Shown: positions 1 through 7,803 of the stretch, in pieces
Layout of the letters: the number at the start of each line of letters is the position of its first letter
Position numbering within the stretch: the stretch's first letter is position 1
Source: Mucilaginibacter aquaedulcis
GTDB lineage: Bacteria > Bacteroidota > Bacteroidia > Sphingobacteriales > Sphingobacteriaceae
Direction of reading: 5' to 3'
NCBI RefSeq assembly: GCF_030409325.1
Contig: NZ_JAUFPR010000003.1
Coordinates: forward strand, 372,001-436,000
Length of the DNA stretch: 64,000 nucleotides
Translations under genes and position numbers: made by a program
The notes under the pieces: model-generated
What the model saw: only the letters and a program-made list of their open reading frames with translations
What the model was told of the DNA's origin: nothing
The model's database searches: none

Positions 1-156
1 CCCTGCTCCGCCCACATCAAGGTTGCCGACGGCTATTACGGGTAAATTAAATTCGCGGCTTTTAAACATCCCGGTATCATAGCACCAGTTACGCACCACA
101 ACCACGAGGCCATATAATAACGAAAAAGGGAATAAAAGCCAGCGCAGGTATTTCAT
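1..156 (-). CDS. lpxK: Tetraacyldisaccharide 4'-kinase, N-terminal fragment (cut by window edge)
   Basis: The first 52 codons of a gene that runs off the left edge; the ATG is the complement of 154-156. The translation opens with a hydrophobic membrane-anchor segment (RWLLFPFSLLYGLVVVV) followed by LPVIAVGNLDVGGAG, which matches the start of the LpxK P-loop region (VGNLxxGGxGKTP). LpxK phosphorylates the 4' position of the lipid A disaccharide at the inner face of the cytoplasmic membrane. Only the N-terminus is visible, so the Walker A lysine itself lies outside the window. The identification rests on this motif plus the anchor helix and is fairly secure. Confidence 0.85.
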   Translation of the reverse strand, partial: MKYLRWLLFPFSLLYGLVVVVRNWCYDTGMFKSREFNLPVIAVGNLDVGGAG

Positions 157-261
157 AAGTTTTTATCAGACAATTGATCTCACGCGCGTAATTGCGAGAA
201 TTGAAGCAATCGCCGATAGCAGGGCGAACAATGCATATCGCAGAGCGCTCAATTGCCGCTA

Positions 262-310
262 AGGCTGTTACTTTTGTCTTGATACAAAAGTAACCAAAAG
301 ATCAAGACAG
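262..310. repeat. Hairpin repeat TTACTTTTGT/ACAAAAGTAA
   Basis: A perfect 10-bp inverted repeat (268-277 and 284-293) with a 6-nt loop, followed by a second copy of the loop theme (AACCAAAAGATCAAGAC). The arrangement looks like a dispersed intergenic repeat rather than a terminator, because no U-run follows. There is only one copy in this window, so family status is inferred. Confidence 0.5.
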
Positions 311-415
311 AAAAAAGCTTCTTCCCACAGGCAAAACACCCGGCTCGCTTTTCTGTCGAGGCCTTTATCCGCACAACACGTTTAGCTTGAACCGCTATTT
401 TTAGCCAGTAAAGAA

Positions 416-466
416 AAATCCTTTAATCCGATAAATCTGTTTAATCCTGGTTCAGACAAATTCAAT
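416..466 (-). repeat. TCTGAACC..GATT dispersed repeat, copy 1
   Basis: On the minus strand this reads TTTGTCTGAACCAGGATTAA, then CAGATT and GGATTAAAGGATT. Three more copies lie at 24811-24856 (+), 27634-27692 (-) and 58589-58645 (+). All are intergenic. The shared core is TCTGAACC, then a GATT motif repeated about every 10 nt. Confidence 0.7.
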
Positions 467-515
467 ATTTAAAGCCCATTTTTATAACTTAGTCTTTAAA
501 CCGATCTATCCCACT

Positions 516-1424
516 ATGAAACTAAAACTACTTATCCTTTCTACCTTCATTACTTCAGTATCCTTTGCGCAAACCGATCAAAAACTTACCAGGCAACTGC
601 AAAGTGTTATCGATGGCTTTCATGGCCAGGCAGGCGTGTATGTAAAAAACCTTAAAACCGGTAAAACTGCTGCCATTAATGCCGACACGCTGTTCCCCAC
701 GGCCAGCATGATCAAGGTAAGCATTCAGTGCGGTTTAATGGATAAGATAGAAAAGGGCGAAATGCAGTACAACCAAAAACTGGGTTACCGTGATTCGTTA
801 CTGTACCCCGGTGAGGATATTCTGGGTTCGTTTAAGGATAAAGACACCATACAACTGAGCAAGGTGGCCATGCTCATGATCACCATGAGCGATAATACCG
901 CCAGCACCTGGCTGCAAAAACTGGTGGGTGGGGAATATATCAACAACTGGCTGCAGCAAAATGGCTTCAAAGTAATGCGGGTAAACTCGCGCGTGCCTGG
1001 CCGCGAAAGTGTCAGGAGTATTTATGGCTGGGGTGTGAGCACCCCTTACGAAATGTGTCGCTTGTTTACTATGATCAGGCAGGGTAAGACCGTGAGTGAG
1101 GCCGCCAGCGAGCGCATGTACCGCAATATGGTGCGTATTTACTGGGATGATAAGGCGCTGTCAGAAATTCCTCCCTATGTACAGGCTATCTCCAAACAGG
1201 GCGCGGTTAACGAGTCGAGATCTGAAACTGTACTGGTGAATGCTCCTCACGGCGATTACGTGTTTTCCATCATCACCAATCATAATACCGACCAGCGCTG
1301 GGTACCCGAAACCGAAGCTTATCTGCTCATTAAAAAGGTATCGGCACTGTTATGGCACTATTTTGAACCGCAAAGCACCTGGAAACCCGCCGAAGGAATT
1401 GATAAGTACATGAAAAACGAATAA
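516..1424 (+). CDS. Class A beta-lactamase-like serine hydrolase, secreted
   Basis: 302 residues with an N-terminal signal peptide (MKLKLLILSTFITSVSFAQ). The penicillin-recognising fold is shown by SMIK (Ser64-x-x-Lys67, nucleophile and general base) and SDN at 125-127. The third box, normally K-T/S-G, reads KQG at 227-229. I cannot place a clear class A Glu166 equivalent, so true beta-lactamase activity is doubtful; a DD-peptidase-like or amidohydrolase role in the periplasm fits equally. It stands alone, with a strong terminator just downstream. The ATG gives a clean signal peptide. Family (COG2367, beta-lactamase 2 type) is secure; substrate is unknown. Confidence 0.8.
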   Translation: MKLKLLILSTFITSVSFAQTDQKLTRQLQSVIDGFHGQAGVYVKNLKTGKTAAINADTLFPTASMIKVSIQCGLMDKIEKGEMQYNQKLGYRDSLLYPGEDILGSFKDKDTIQLSKVAMLMITMSDNTASTWLQKLVGGEYINNWLQQNGFKVMRVNSRVPGRESVRSIYGWGVSTPYEMCRLFTMIRQGKTVSEAASERMYRNMVRIYWDDKALSEIPPYVQAISKQGAVNESRSETVLVNAPHGDYVFSIITNHNTDQRWVPETEAYLLIKKVSALLWHYFEPQSTWKPAEGIDKYMKNE

Positions 1425-1472
1425 CAGTGAGATAAAGTGGGTACGCTATACTTTGCGTATATTTGTATATAC

Positions 1473-1512
1473 AACAGCCCGGTTCCTTTTTAAAGAGGAC
1501 CGGGCTGTTTTG
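1473..1512 (+). terminator. Rho-independent terminator of the beta-lactamase-like gene
   Basis: GC-rich hairpin: AACAGCCCGG pairs with CCGGGCTGTT (one bulge further in) and runs into TTTT. It lies about 50 bp after the stop codon. Confidence 0.8.
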
Positions 1513-1709
1513 CCATCGGACCAAACAGAAGCCCGACAATCGTTATTTTTGATTTACCACACTGAAAATCAGCTTTTTAAACTTTTCAAACGCGATTAAA
1601 AACGCATCAAAAAGTGTTTAAATTGATTATTTCTTTAAAATATCAATCAATTTTGAGCAAAAAGCTTCCATTTTAAAGCTTTTTTATGTTAAAAAACAGC
1701 TTTAAAAAG

Positions 1710-1735
1710 TTTTGCCGGGAACTGGCCCGGCAAAA
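1710..1735 (-). terminator. Rho-independent terminator of purN
   Basis: Perfect 10-bp stem TTTTGCCGGG / CCCGGCAAAA with a 6-nt loop, starting 6 bp after the purN stop. On the minus strand a CTTTTT tract follows. The 1513-1709 stretch before it is AT-rich and shows no gene. Confidence 0.8.
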
Positions 1736-1740
1736 TATAA

Positions 1741-2319
1741 TTAACTCTTCATTTTTTTCAGCAAGGCCTCAACAACCTTTGGAAAATGATGATGCTCCAG
1801 TTGCTGGCCCTTAAATTTCACCATCTCCAGATTATCGCCCGGTTCAATCTTAAATTTTGATTGGTGAATGATCTCGCCTTCGTCAAACTGCTCGTTCACA
1901 AAGTGTATGGTGATGCCGCTCTCTTCCTCACCGGCTTCCAGGATGGCCTTGTGCACGTGATCGCCATACATGCCCTTACCGCCGTATTTGGGTAGCAGTG
2001 CAGGATGAAGGTTGATGATCTTATTAGGGAAGGCTTTTAAAAGCGAGGCGGGTACCAGCCATAAAAAACCGGCTAACACAATAAGGTCAACCTGAAGGTT
2101 TTTTAATAATCTGATCACATCGTCGGTTTCAAAAAATTCATGCCGGGTAAATATGTGCGATGGAACCTCAAAGTTATCGGCCCGTTGTAAAACATAGGCC
2201 TGTGGGTTGTTAGTGAGTATCAGCACTATCTCGGCATCGGCATTGCGTTTAAAATGCTCCATTAACTTTTGGGCGTTTGACCCCGAACCTGAAGCAAAAA
2301 TGGCAATTCTTTTTTTCAT
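1741..2319 (-). CDS. purN: Phosphoribosylglycinamide formyltransferase (GART)
   Basis: Transfers the formyl group of 10-formyl-THF to GAR in step 3 of purine synthesis, in the cytosol. The 192 residues match the usual PurN length. N-terminal FASGSGSNAQ (residues 8-17) is the phosphate-binding loop. INLHPALLP holds the catalytic Asn103 and His105, and FDEGEII supplies Asp146. The downstream block GITIHFV is also typical. No other pur gene is adjacent, so it is transcribed alone with its own terminator. Identification is very secure. Confidence 0.96.
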   Translation of the reverse strand: MKKRIAIFASGSGSNAQKLMEHFKRNADAEIVLILTNNPQAYVLQRADNFEVPSHIFTRHEFFETDDVIRLLKNLQVDLIVLAGFLWLVPASLLKAFPNKIINLHPALLPKYGGKGMYGDHVHKAILEAGEEESGITIHFVNEQFDEGEIIHQSKFKIEPGDNLEMVKFKGQQLEHHHFPKVVEALLKKMKS

Positions 2320-2443
2320 TAAAATTAGTTGCTTTTCAAAGGTGATGATGTTACCATGGGCATTTTTAATATTGGTTTGATGTATGCCCGTGGTATTTAT
2401 TATAACAAACCATTTTCATAATATCCAAATATAAAACTTTTAC

Positions 2444-2965
2444 CTATTGCGTTGTTACTACCTTTTGCCTGATAAATCCGTACCTCATGATCCTGCGCCG
2501 CTTGGTTGATGAATAGTTAGGTTCCACATCGCCGGTTTGCAGCACCATAGAGTATGTGCCCAGGTTATATATCTGCGTGTTGGTAAAAGGCTTTATATCC
2601 TGCAAGGCACCTTTGCCTCCAGGAACGGTATCCTTACAAACCATATCTGATGCAAAAAACAGCTTGTTGGGTGTAAGTGTCCAGGTGCCGGTTGTGGTTT
2701 GACCCTGGCAGGCGTAGTTGGTATAGGTACAGGTATTATTATCCTTAAAAGTAAAAACCTGCGTTAACAGGCAGCTATCATTCAAAGTATCAATAGATAT
2801 CTGCGAATCGCCAATATAGTTGGTTACCTGCAGGGTTGCCAGTTGCCATGTACCGCTAACTAATAAGTGGGGAATATTGCTGTTATCGGCCTTTTTGCAT
2901 GAGTTGCTTAACAGGTTGATGATAACTAAGCCCAGGACAAGGACTAACGGGATTTTATTTTTCAT
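2444..2965 (-). CDS. Small lipoprotein with lipocalin-like domain
   Basis: The ATG at 2965 is chosen because the translation then opens with a lipoprotein signal (MKNKIPLVLVLGLVIINLLSNSC, lipobox LSNSC) and because a TACTTTTG promoter element at 2980-2987 lies inside any longer version. The mature part of about 150 residues has GTWQL near the start, a FTFKDNNTCTYTN block and a second GTWTL, the pattern of Bacteroidota lipocalin-like (Lipocalin_4-type) proteins. Such domains are small beta-barrels that may bind hydrophobic ligands. Function is unknown. It is divergent from the dlgD-like gene. Confidence 0.75.
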   Translation of the reverse strand: MKNKIPLVLVLGLVIINLLSNSCKKADNSNIPHLLVSGTWQLATLQVTNYIGDSQISIDTLNDSCLLTQVFTFKDNNTCTYTNYACQGQTTTGTWTLTPNKLFFASDMVCKDTVPGGKGALQDIKPFTNTQIYNLGTYSMVLQTGDVEPNYSSTKRRRIMRYGFIRQKVVTTQ

Positions 2966-2979
2966 GTAAATCACTGTGG

Positions 2980-2987
2980 CAAAAGTA
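2980..2987 (-). promoter_or_regulatory. -7 promoter element of the lipocalin-like lipoprotein gene
   Basis: TACTTTTG on the minus strand matches the Bacteroidota -7 consensus TAnnTTTG exactly. It lies 14 bp upstream of the chosen ATG, giving a leader of about 10 nt. It argues against the longer start at 3013. Confidence 0.6.
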
Positions 2988-3115
2988 AAGATTTGGCGCC
3001 TATTAGCAGACAACCGGGATGTAATAATAACTGTTTTAAGGTAAAAATATTTTAGCGTCGAGGAGAGCCCTATTTCTTCAATGGCGGAAATTTAAAATCA
3101 GGCTATATAATTTTT

Positions 3116-3123
3116 TACATTTG
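3116..3123 (+). promoter_or_regulatory. -7 promoter element of the dlgD-like gene
   Basis: TACATTTG, an exact TAnnTTTG match, 19 bp before the ATG at 3143. No convincing -33 TTTG was located. Confidence 0.55.
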
Positions 3124-3142
3124 ACTTTAACTTCAAACTACC

Positions 3143-4132
3143 ATGCGTATACCCTATGATCAATTGCAGGCCGAATTTAAACGGATATTAACCGGTTTAA
3201 ATTTCGGCACCGATAAGGCCGAAAAATGCGCCTCCATTTTTGCAAGCAACAGTCTTGATGGCGTATATACACATGGTCTTAACCGTTTCCCGGTTTTTGT
3301 GCAGCATGTAAAAGATGGTCTGGTTAAACCAGATGCCGAACCTACCCGCGAAGCCGATATGGGCGCAATTGAACAATGGAACGGTAACTATGGCCCCGGA
3401 ATGCTTAATGCCACCGTTTGCATGGCGCAGGCCATTCAATTGGCAAAGAATAATGGTATTGGTTGTATGGCCATCAAAAACACCAACCACTGGATGCGCG
3501 GCGGCACCTATGGCTGGCAGGCTGCAGAAGCCGGATATATAGGCATATGCTTTACAAACACCATAGCCAATTTACCCCCATGGGGCGGTCTCGATCCGCG
3601 ATTGGGGAACAACCCGCTGGTGATAGCCGTGCCGCGAAAAAACGGGCATGTGGTTTTGGACATGGCTATATCACAATACGCGGTAGGCAAGCTACACCAA
3701 TACCAGTCAAAAAATGAAGCTTTACCGCTCCCCGGCGGTTATGATAGCGAAGGAAATTTAAGTACGGATGCTACGGCCATACTACAGTCGCAACGATTAC
3801 TGCCTGTTGGGTTCTGGAAAGGGTCCGGACTTTCATTAGTGCTTGACCTGCTGGCCACTGTTTTAAGCGGGGGTAATTCCACAGCCAAAATTACGGCTAC
3901 TGGTAAAGAGGCAGGTATATCGCAGGTATTCATCTGTATAAAGCCGCAAAGTGATGAACATACCTCGGCCTTAATTGAGGAGATCATAGCTTACACTAAA
4001 ACCAGTACCCCGGAGCACGAAGGCGGAGCAATTACTTATCCAGGAGAAAACACTTTACTAACGAGGGAGCGCAATCTGAAAGAAGATATCCCGGTTGATG
4101 AAAAAATTTGGAATACCGTATTAGGATTATAA
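3143..4132 (+). CDS. dlgD: 2,3-diketo-L-gulonate reductase (malate/L-lactate dehydrogenase family)
   Basis: 329 residues, close in length and sequence to E. coli YiaK/DlgD. DlgD reduces 2,3-diketo-L-gulonate to 3-keto-L-gulonate with NADH in L-ascorbate breakdown. Visible family blocks are DGVYTHGLNRFP with the catalytic His44, AIKNTNHWMRGGTYGWQAAE (His116 region), GYIGICFTNT, and LPVGFWKGSGLSLVLD near residue 220. No other ascorbate or pentose genes adjoin it, so the physiological substrate is uncertain even though the subfamily is clear. A wider reading would be an Ldh_2-type 2-oxoacid reductase. Confidence 0.88.
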   Translation: MRIPYDQLQAEFKRILTGLNFGTDKAEKCASIFASNSLDGVYTHGLNRFPVFVQHVKDGLVKPDAEPTREADMGAIEQWNGNYGPGMLNATVCMAQAIQLAKNNGIGCMAIKNTNHWMRGGTYGWQAAEAGYIGICFTNTIANLPPWGGLDPRLGNNPLVIAVPRKNGHVVLDMAISQYAVGKLHQYQSKNEALPLPGGYDSEGNLSTDATAILQSQRLLPVGFWKGSGLSLVLDLLATVLSGGNSTAKITATGKEAGISQVFICIKPQSDEHTSALIEEIIAYTKTSTPEHEGGAITYPGENTLLTRERNLKEDIPVDEKIWNTVLGL

Positions 4133-4162
4133 ACAAGGGTCGCCTTACAGCAACCCTCGTTT
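4131..4162 (+). terminator. Possible weak terminator after the dlgD-like gene
   Basis: AAACAAGGGT pairs with ACCCTCGTTT (one G-T pair) across a 12-nt loop, beginning at the stop codon. The U-run is poor, so this may only be an mRNA 3' hairpin. Confidence 0.4.
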
Positions 4163-4202
4163 ATGATAATCTGATTAAGATTGAAAAATTAAGGCAATGA
4201 AA

Positions 4203-4601
4203 TTATAAGGCTGCCGCGCCGGCTGAAGCAACTTCATGGTCTTGCTCTACTGAACCGCCTGATACGCCAATTGCCCCAACGATTTTTCCGCTGCTGTCTT
4301 TTAACAATACACCGCCTGGAAATGATATTAAGCCGCCATTTGAATGTTCAATGTTATACAGTGGCCCGCCGGGCTGGGATAGTTTGCCTATTTCGCCGGA
4401 ATTCATATCAAAAAAGCGCGCGGTTTTTGCCTTTTTGATAGCGATGTCAACAGAACCCAGCCAGGCATTATCCATCCGGTGAAATGAAACGAGGTTAGCG
4501 CCTTCATCCACAACAGCAATGTTCATGGGTACGCCAATTTGTTTGGCTTTTGATTTCGCAGCCTCAGAAAGTTTTTCGGCTTGCTCTAATATAATGCTCA
4601 T
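4203..4601 (-). CDS. GlcG/HbpS family protein
   Basis: 132 residues of the GlcG/HbpS (DUF336) family: an N-terminal helix (ILEQAEKLSEAAKSKAKQ), the core VVDEGANLVSFHRMDNAW, and a C-terminal GAIGVSGGSVEQDHEVASAG. Some members (HbpS) bind haem and others are linked to glycolate or diol use; the family fold is a homo-oligomer. There is no signal peptide, so it is cytosolic. It is a single gene, with a TACCTTTA near-match to the -7 element about 30 bp upstream. Precise function unknown. Confidence 0.85.
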   Translation of the reverse strand: MSIILEQAEKLSEAAKSKAKQIGVPMNIAVVDEGANLVSFHRMDNAWLGSVDIAIKKAKTARFFDMNSGEIGKLSQPGGPLYNIEHSNGGLISFPGGVLLKDSSGKIVGAIGVSGGSVEQDHEVASAGAAAL

Positions 4602-4699
4602 AAAAAACGTTTTAGGTAAATAATTGAATAAAGGTAACGATGATTATAATCTAAAGAGAGTAACAAATTTATATTTTTCAATAGATGATCCTCGTGCAT

Positions 4700-5422
4700 T
4701 TACCCAATCATCATCCCTTCAAACTTTTCCCAGAAACCATCGCGTGGTACGGGGGCTATGATTTCTATCGGTTCGTTTTTTACCGGGTGAACAAAGGTTA
4801 GTTTACGGGCATGCAAACAGATACTTTTACGCAGGCTGCCGCGCGGGTAGCCATATTTATTATCGCCAACAATAGGTGTGCCCAGGGTTGATAACTGCAC
4901 CCTGATCTGGTGCGGGCGACCTGTTATCGGGTCAACCTCTATTAAGTAATAGCCATCGAGTTCCCCAACCAGTTTGTAGCTTAATTCAGATCGTAAGCTC
5001 CCTTGCACTTCCTTATCATGTGCTTTGGTTACATTCTTTTGCGGATTTTTAACCAGCCAATGAACCAGCGTACCGGCTTCAGGATATGGGCGTTTGCGTA
5101 CCACCGCGTAATAGGTTTTATGCATATCGCGGTTCTTGAACATCTTGTTGATCCTATCCAAAGCCTTACTGGTTTTGGCAAACAGGATAACACCGCTTAC
5201 AGGCCTGTCTAACCGGTGAACTACACCAAGGAAAGCGCCATTGGGTTTATCATACTTTTTGGCAATGTATTTTTTTACCTTTTCGTCAAGCGATTCATCG
5301 CCGGTATCGTCTACCTGTACAATGTCGCCGGCACGTTTATTTACCGCAATAAGGTGATTATCTTCATACAGAATATCTTTATCGGTAACGTCTTGACTGG
5401 TATAATTAAATTCGGGACGCAT
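4700..5422 (-). CDS. RluA-family RNA pseudouridine synthase
   Basis: 240 residues. The catalytic motif HRLDRPVSG carries Asp72 (residues 69-77), and the RluA signature continues through ITGRPHQIRVQLSTLG near the C-terminus. The enzyme isomerises uridine to pseudouridine in rRNA or tRNA. It lacks the S4 domain found in RluD/RluC, so it is a short form and the target RNA cannot be assigned. The next gene upstream on the same strand is panB, separated by a word array. Confidence 0.9.
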   Translation of the reverse strand: MRPEFNYTSQDVTDKDILYEDNHLIAVNKRAGDIVQVDDTGDESLDEKVKKYIAKKYDKPNGAFLGVVHRLDRPVSGVILFAKTSKALDRINKMFKNRDMHKTYYAVVRKRPYPEAGTLVHWLVKNPQKNVTKAHDKEVQGSLRSELSYKLVGELDGYYLIEVDPITGRPHQIRVQLSTLGTPIVGDNKYGYPRGSLRKSICLHARKLTFVHPVKNEPIEIIAPVPRDGFWEKFEGMMIG

Positions 5423-5425
5423 TTT

Positions 5426-5533
5426 TTTATTTCGGATTTGGGAATTTCGATTTCGGATTTGTGTAATTGGGAATGCAAAAATTTAGAATTTCAAAATCTA
5501 AATTCAAAATCCCACATCCGAAATCCGAAATAC
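5426..5533. repeat. Heptad word array ATTTCGG, inverted pair (rluA-type gene/panB gap)
   Basis: From 5430 the sequence parses as ATTTCGG, ATTTGGG, AATTTCG, ATTTCGG, ATTTGTG with a 7-nt step. After a short centre the complement appears in reverse (AATCCCAC, ATCCGAA, ATCCGAA) up to the panB stop. It fills essentially the whole intergenic gap. Confidence 0.75.
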
Positions 5534-5535
5534 CT

Positions 5536-6351
5536 TTAATACTGTTCCTGTTCGTTCGGAAAATCTTTTGATTTGATATCGCCAATATAATTTTTGATCG
5601 CACCGTTCATCTGGTCGTACAAATTGGCATATTGGCGTAAAAAACGGGGTTTAAATCCTTTGTTAATGCCCAGCATATCATGTATCACCAAAACCTGGCC
5701 ATCACAGTGGCGGCCGGCACCTATACCTATAATAGGTATCTGCACGCTTTCGGTAACCTCTTTCGCCAGCATGGCCGGTATCTTTTCAACCACAATGGCA
5801 AAGCATCCCAGTTCCTGCAAGGCAAGGGTATCCTCACGTAGTTTTTGAGCTTCGGCCTCTTGCTTGGCACGTACGGTATAGGTACCAAATTTATAAATAG
5901 ACTGCGGCGTTAGGCCCAAATGGCCCATAACCGGAATACCCGCGGTAAGTATGCGACTTACCGATTCGGCAATTTCAACACCGCCTTCCATCTTAACGCC
6001 ATGCGCGCCTGATTCCTTCATGATGCGGATAGCCGAGTTCAGGGCCTCTTTAGAATTACCCTGGTATGATCCGAAAGGAAGATCAACTATCACCAGCGCA
6101 CGCTTAGCAGCACGTACTACCGATGAGGCGTGATATATCATCTGATCAAGCGTTATAGGCAGCGTTGTTTCATGACCGGCCATTACGTTTGAAGCAGAAT
6201 CGCCTACCAGTATAATATCCATCCCGGCATCATCAACAATGGTTGCCATTGAATAATCGTAGGCGGTAAGCATGGCTATCTTTTCGCCACGGTTCTTCAT
6301 TTCCTGCACAGTATGTGTAGTGATCCTTTTAACTTCTTTATTTACAGACAT
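5536..6351 (-). CDS. panB: 3-methyl-2-oxobutanoate hydroxymethyltransferase
   Basis: 271 residues, the usual PanB size. PanB adds a hydroxymethyl group from 5,10-methylene-THF to alpha-ketoisovalerate, the first committed step to pantothenate. Motifs: KIAMLTAYDYSMATIVDDAG near the N-terminus, ILVGDSASNVMAGHETTLP (Mg-binding Asp), VVDLPFGSYQ, GVKMEGG, GHLGLTPQS and GIGAGRHCDGQVLV. It has its own TACCTTTG promoter element. No panC or panD is next to it. Identification is secure. Confidence 0.97.
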   Translation of the reverse strand: MSVNKEVKRITTHTVQEMKNRGEKIAMLTAYDYSMATIVDDAGMDIILVGDSASNVMAGHETTLPITLDQMIYHASSVVRAAKRALVIVDLPFGSYQGNSKEALNSAIRIMKESGAHGVKMEGGVEIAESVSRILTAGIPVMGHLGLTPQSIYKFGTYTVRAKQEAEAQKLREDTLALQELGCFAIVVEKIPAMLAKEVTESVQIPIIGIGAGRHCDGQVLVIHDMLGINKGFKPRFLRQYANLYDQMNGAIKNYIGDIKSKDFPNEQEQY

Positions 6352-6384
6352 CGATAAATATTTAAGCCCTTAGCATTGGCTTTG

Positions 6385-6392
6385 CAAAGGTA
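6385..6392 (-). promoter_or_regulatory. -7 promoter element of panB
   Basis: TACCTTTG followed by C on the minus strand, an exact TAnnTTTG match about 34 bp upstream of the panB ATG. Confidence 0.6.
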
Positions 6393-6397
6393 GGGCA

Positions 6398-6527
6398 AAA
6401 AATTCCGGATTTCGGATGTTCGATTTGGGAATTTTTGAATACACAAAGCCATCTTATACTTATTACATACACCAAACACCTAAAATTAAAATAAATCCGA
6501 AATCGCGGTTCCAAATTCCGAAATAAA
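6398..6527. repeat. Heptad word array ATTTCGG, panB/carA gap
   Basis: The left arm (6402-6437) reads ATTCCGG, ATTTCGG, ATGTTCG, ATTTGGG, AATTTTTG. The right arm (6492-6526) is the complement: AAATCCGAAATCGCGG then AATTCCGAAAT. The two arms form an imperfect inverted repeat in the gap between the divergent panB and carA promoters. Confidence 0.65.
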
Positions 6528-6531
6528 ACTG

Positions 6532-6539
6532 TACTTTTG
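6532..6539 (+). promoter_or_regulatory. -7 promoter element of carA
   Basis: TACTTTTG, then C: an exact TAnnTTTG match. A start site about 4 nt downstream would fall at 6543-6544, about 100 nt before the carA ATG and on the GTG of the small upstream ORF. Confidence 0.6.
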
Positions 6540-6543
6540 CGCC

Positions 6544-6645
6544 GTGAATCAGGAAGTTCCTTACTTCGATATTTCTATCAAATTTCACGGGGCTTTGAAC
6601 CAGGCGATCCGATTTAATAATCCATTAAATTTTTTTAATAAATGA
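6544..6645 (+). CDS. Possible 33-codon upstream ORF coupled to carA
   Basis: A GTG-started frame of 33 codons whose TGA overlaps the carA ATG (ATGA at 6642-6645). The GTG coincides with the predicted transcription start, so it would be leaderless. The peptide (begins VNQEVPYFDISIKFHG) matches nothing I recognise and has no obvious run of regulatory codons. It could be a coupling leader peptide or chance. Confidence 0.3.
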   Translation: MNQEVPYFDISIKFHGALNQAIRFNNPLNFFNK

Positions 6646-7742
6646 CGTACTTCACCAAATTACCGGCTGTGCTGCTACTTGACGATGGAACCGTTTTTCA
6701 CGGTAAAGCGGCAGGAAAAATAGGTACAACTACAGGCGAGATATGCTTTAACACCGGAATGACCGGTTATCAGGAAGTTTTTACAGACCCTTCATACTTT
6801 GGCCAGATCATGGTTGCCACTAATGCCCATATAGGTAATTATGGCATTGCCAACGAAGAGGTTGAATCTAACAATATCCAGATTGCAGGGTTGGTTTGTA
6901 AAAATTACAACATAGCTTATAGCCGTAAACAGGCTGATGAGTCGATACAGGATTATTTTCAGCAGCAAAACCTGGTAGGTATATCTGATGTTGATACGCG
7001 TGAGCTTGTTCGCCACATTCGCGACAAGGGTGCGATGAATGCCATCATCTCATCAGAGATATTGGATATTGACGTATTGAAAGCTAAACTGGCCGAAGTA
7101 CCATCAATGGACGGGCTGGAACTATCATCAAAAGTATCTACTACCGAAACTTATACTTTTGGCGATGAGAACGCTTCTTACCGTGTAGCTGTACTTGACC
7201 TTGGAGTTAAGAAAAACATCCTGCGCAATTTTGACGATCGTGATGTTTATGCTAAGGTTTTCCCGGCAAAAACAACCTTTGAAGAAATGGAAAAGGATTT
7301 TGCACCAACAGGCTATTTCGTATCAAACGGCCCCGGCGATCCGGCTGCCATGCCTTATGCCATTGAAACGGTTAAAGCTATCCTGGCTTCTGAAAAACCG
7401 ATGTTTGGTATTTGCTTAGGCCACCAATTGCTGGCTTTGGCTAATGATATCCCAACTCAAAAAATGTTTAACGGTCACCGTGGCTTAAATCACCCGGTTA
7501 AAAATATTATCATTAACCACTGCGAGGTTACTTCACAAAACCACGGTTTTGGTGTAGTGCCTGAAGCTGTGCGCGCATCTGACAAGGTAGAGATTACTCA
7601 CGTAAACCTGAATGACCAATCAATTGAAGGTATCCGTGTAAAAGGCAAAAAAGCATTCTCGGTACAATACCACCCGGAATCATCTCCAGGCCCGCACGAT
7701 TCAAGATACCTGTTTGATGATTTCATCAAACTGATGTCGTAA
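6642..7742 (+). CDS. carA: Carbamoyl-phosphate synthase, small (glutaminase) subunit
   Basis: 366 residues, normal CarA length. It hydrolyses glutamine and passes ammonia to CarB for carbamoyl phosphate (arginine and pyrimidine synthesis). The N-terminal CPSase domain (1-150) has GEICFNTGMTGYQEVFTDPS. The C-terminal class I amidotransferase domain has GICLGHQ with the nucleophile Cys258, and HPESSPGP with His344 and Glu346. No carB lies directly downstream; a terminator follows, so the large subunit is encoded elsewhere. Confidence 0.97.
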   Translation: MTYFTKLPAVLLLDDGTVFHGKAAGKIGTTTGEICFNTGMTGYQEVFTDPSYFGQIMVATNAHIGNYGIANEEVESNNIQIAGLVCKNYNIAYSRKQADESIQDYFQQQNLVGISDVDTRELVRHIRDKGAMNAIISSEILDIDVLKAKLAEVPSMDGLELSSKVSTTETYTFGDENASYRVAVLDLGVKKNILRNFDDRDVYAKVFPAKTTFEEMEKDFAPTGYFVSNGPGDPAAMPYAIETVKAILASEKPMFGICLGHQLLALANDIPTQKMFNGHRGLNHPVKNIIINHCEVTSQNHGFGVVPEAVRASDKVEITHVNLNDQSIEGIRVKGKKAFSVQYHPESSPGPHDSRYLFDDFIKLMS

Positions 7743-7758
7743 CGAATCAAATCATAAT

Positions 7759-7793
7759 AAAAAAGCCTTTCATTTAAAATGAAAGGCTTTTTT
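7759..7793 (+). terminator. Rho-independent terminator of carA
   Basis: AAAAAGCCTTTCATTT pairs with AAATGAAAGGCTTTTTT: a 16-bp stem followed by a U-run, 20 bp after the stop. Confidence 0.85.
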
Positions 7794-7803
7794 ATGCTCT
7801 ACA

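Larger units (their letters stand above)
157..515. other. Intergenic region with degenerate repeats, no gene
   Basis: 359 bases between divergent lpxK and the beta-lactamase-like gene. I see no coding sequence. It holds a degenerate REPIN-like unit (190-213, ATTGCGAGAATTGAAGCAAT), the hairpin repeat at 262-310 and a reverse-oriented copy of the TCTGAACC repeat at 416-466. Each is described in its own entry or finding. Confidence 0.7.
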
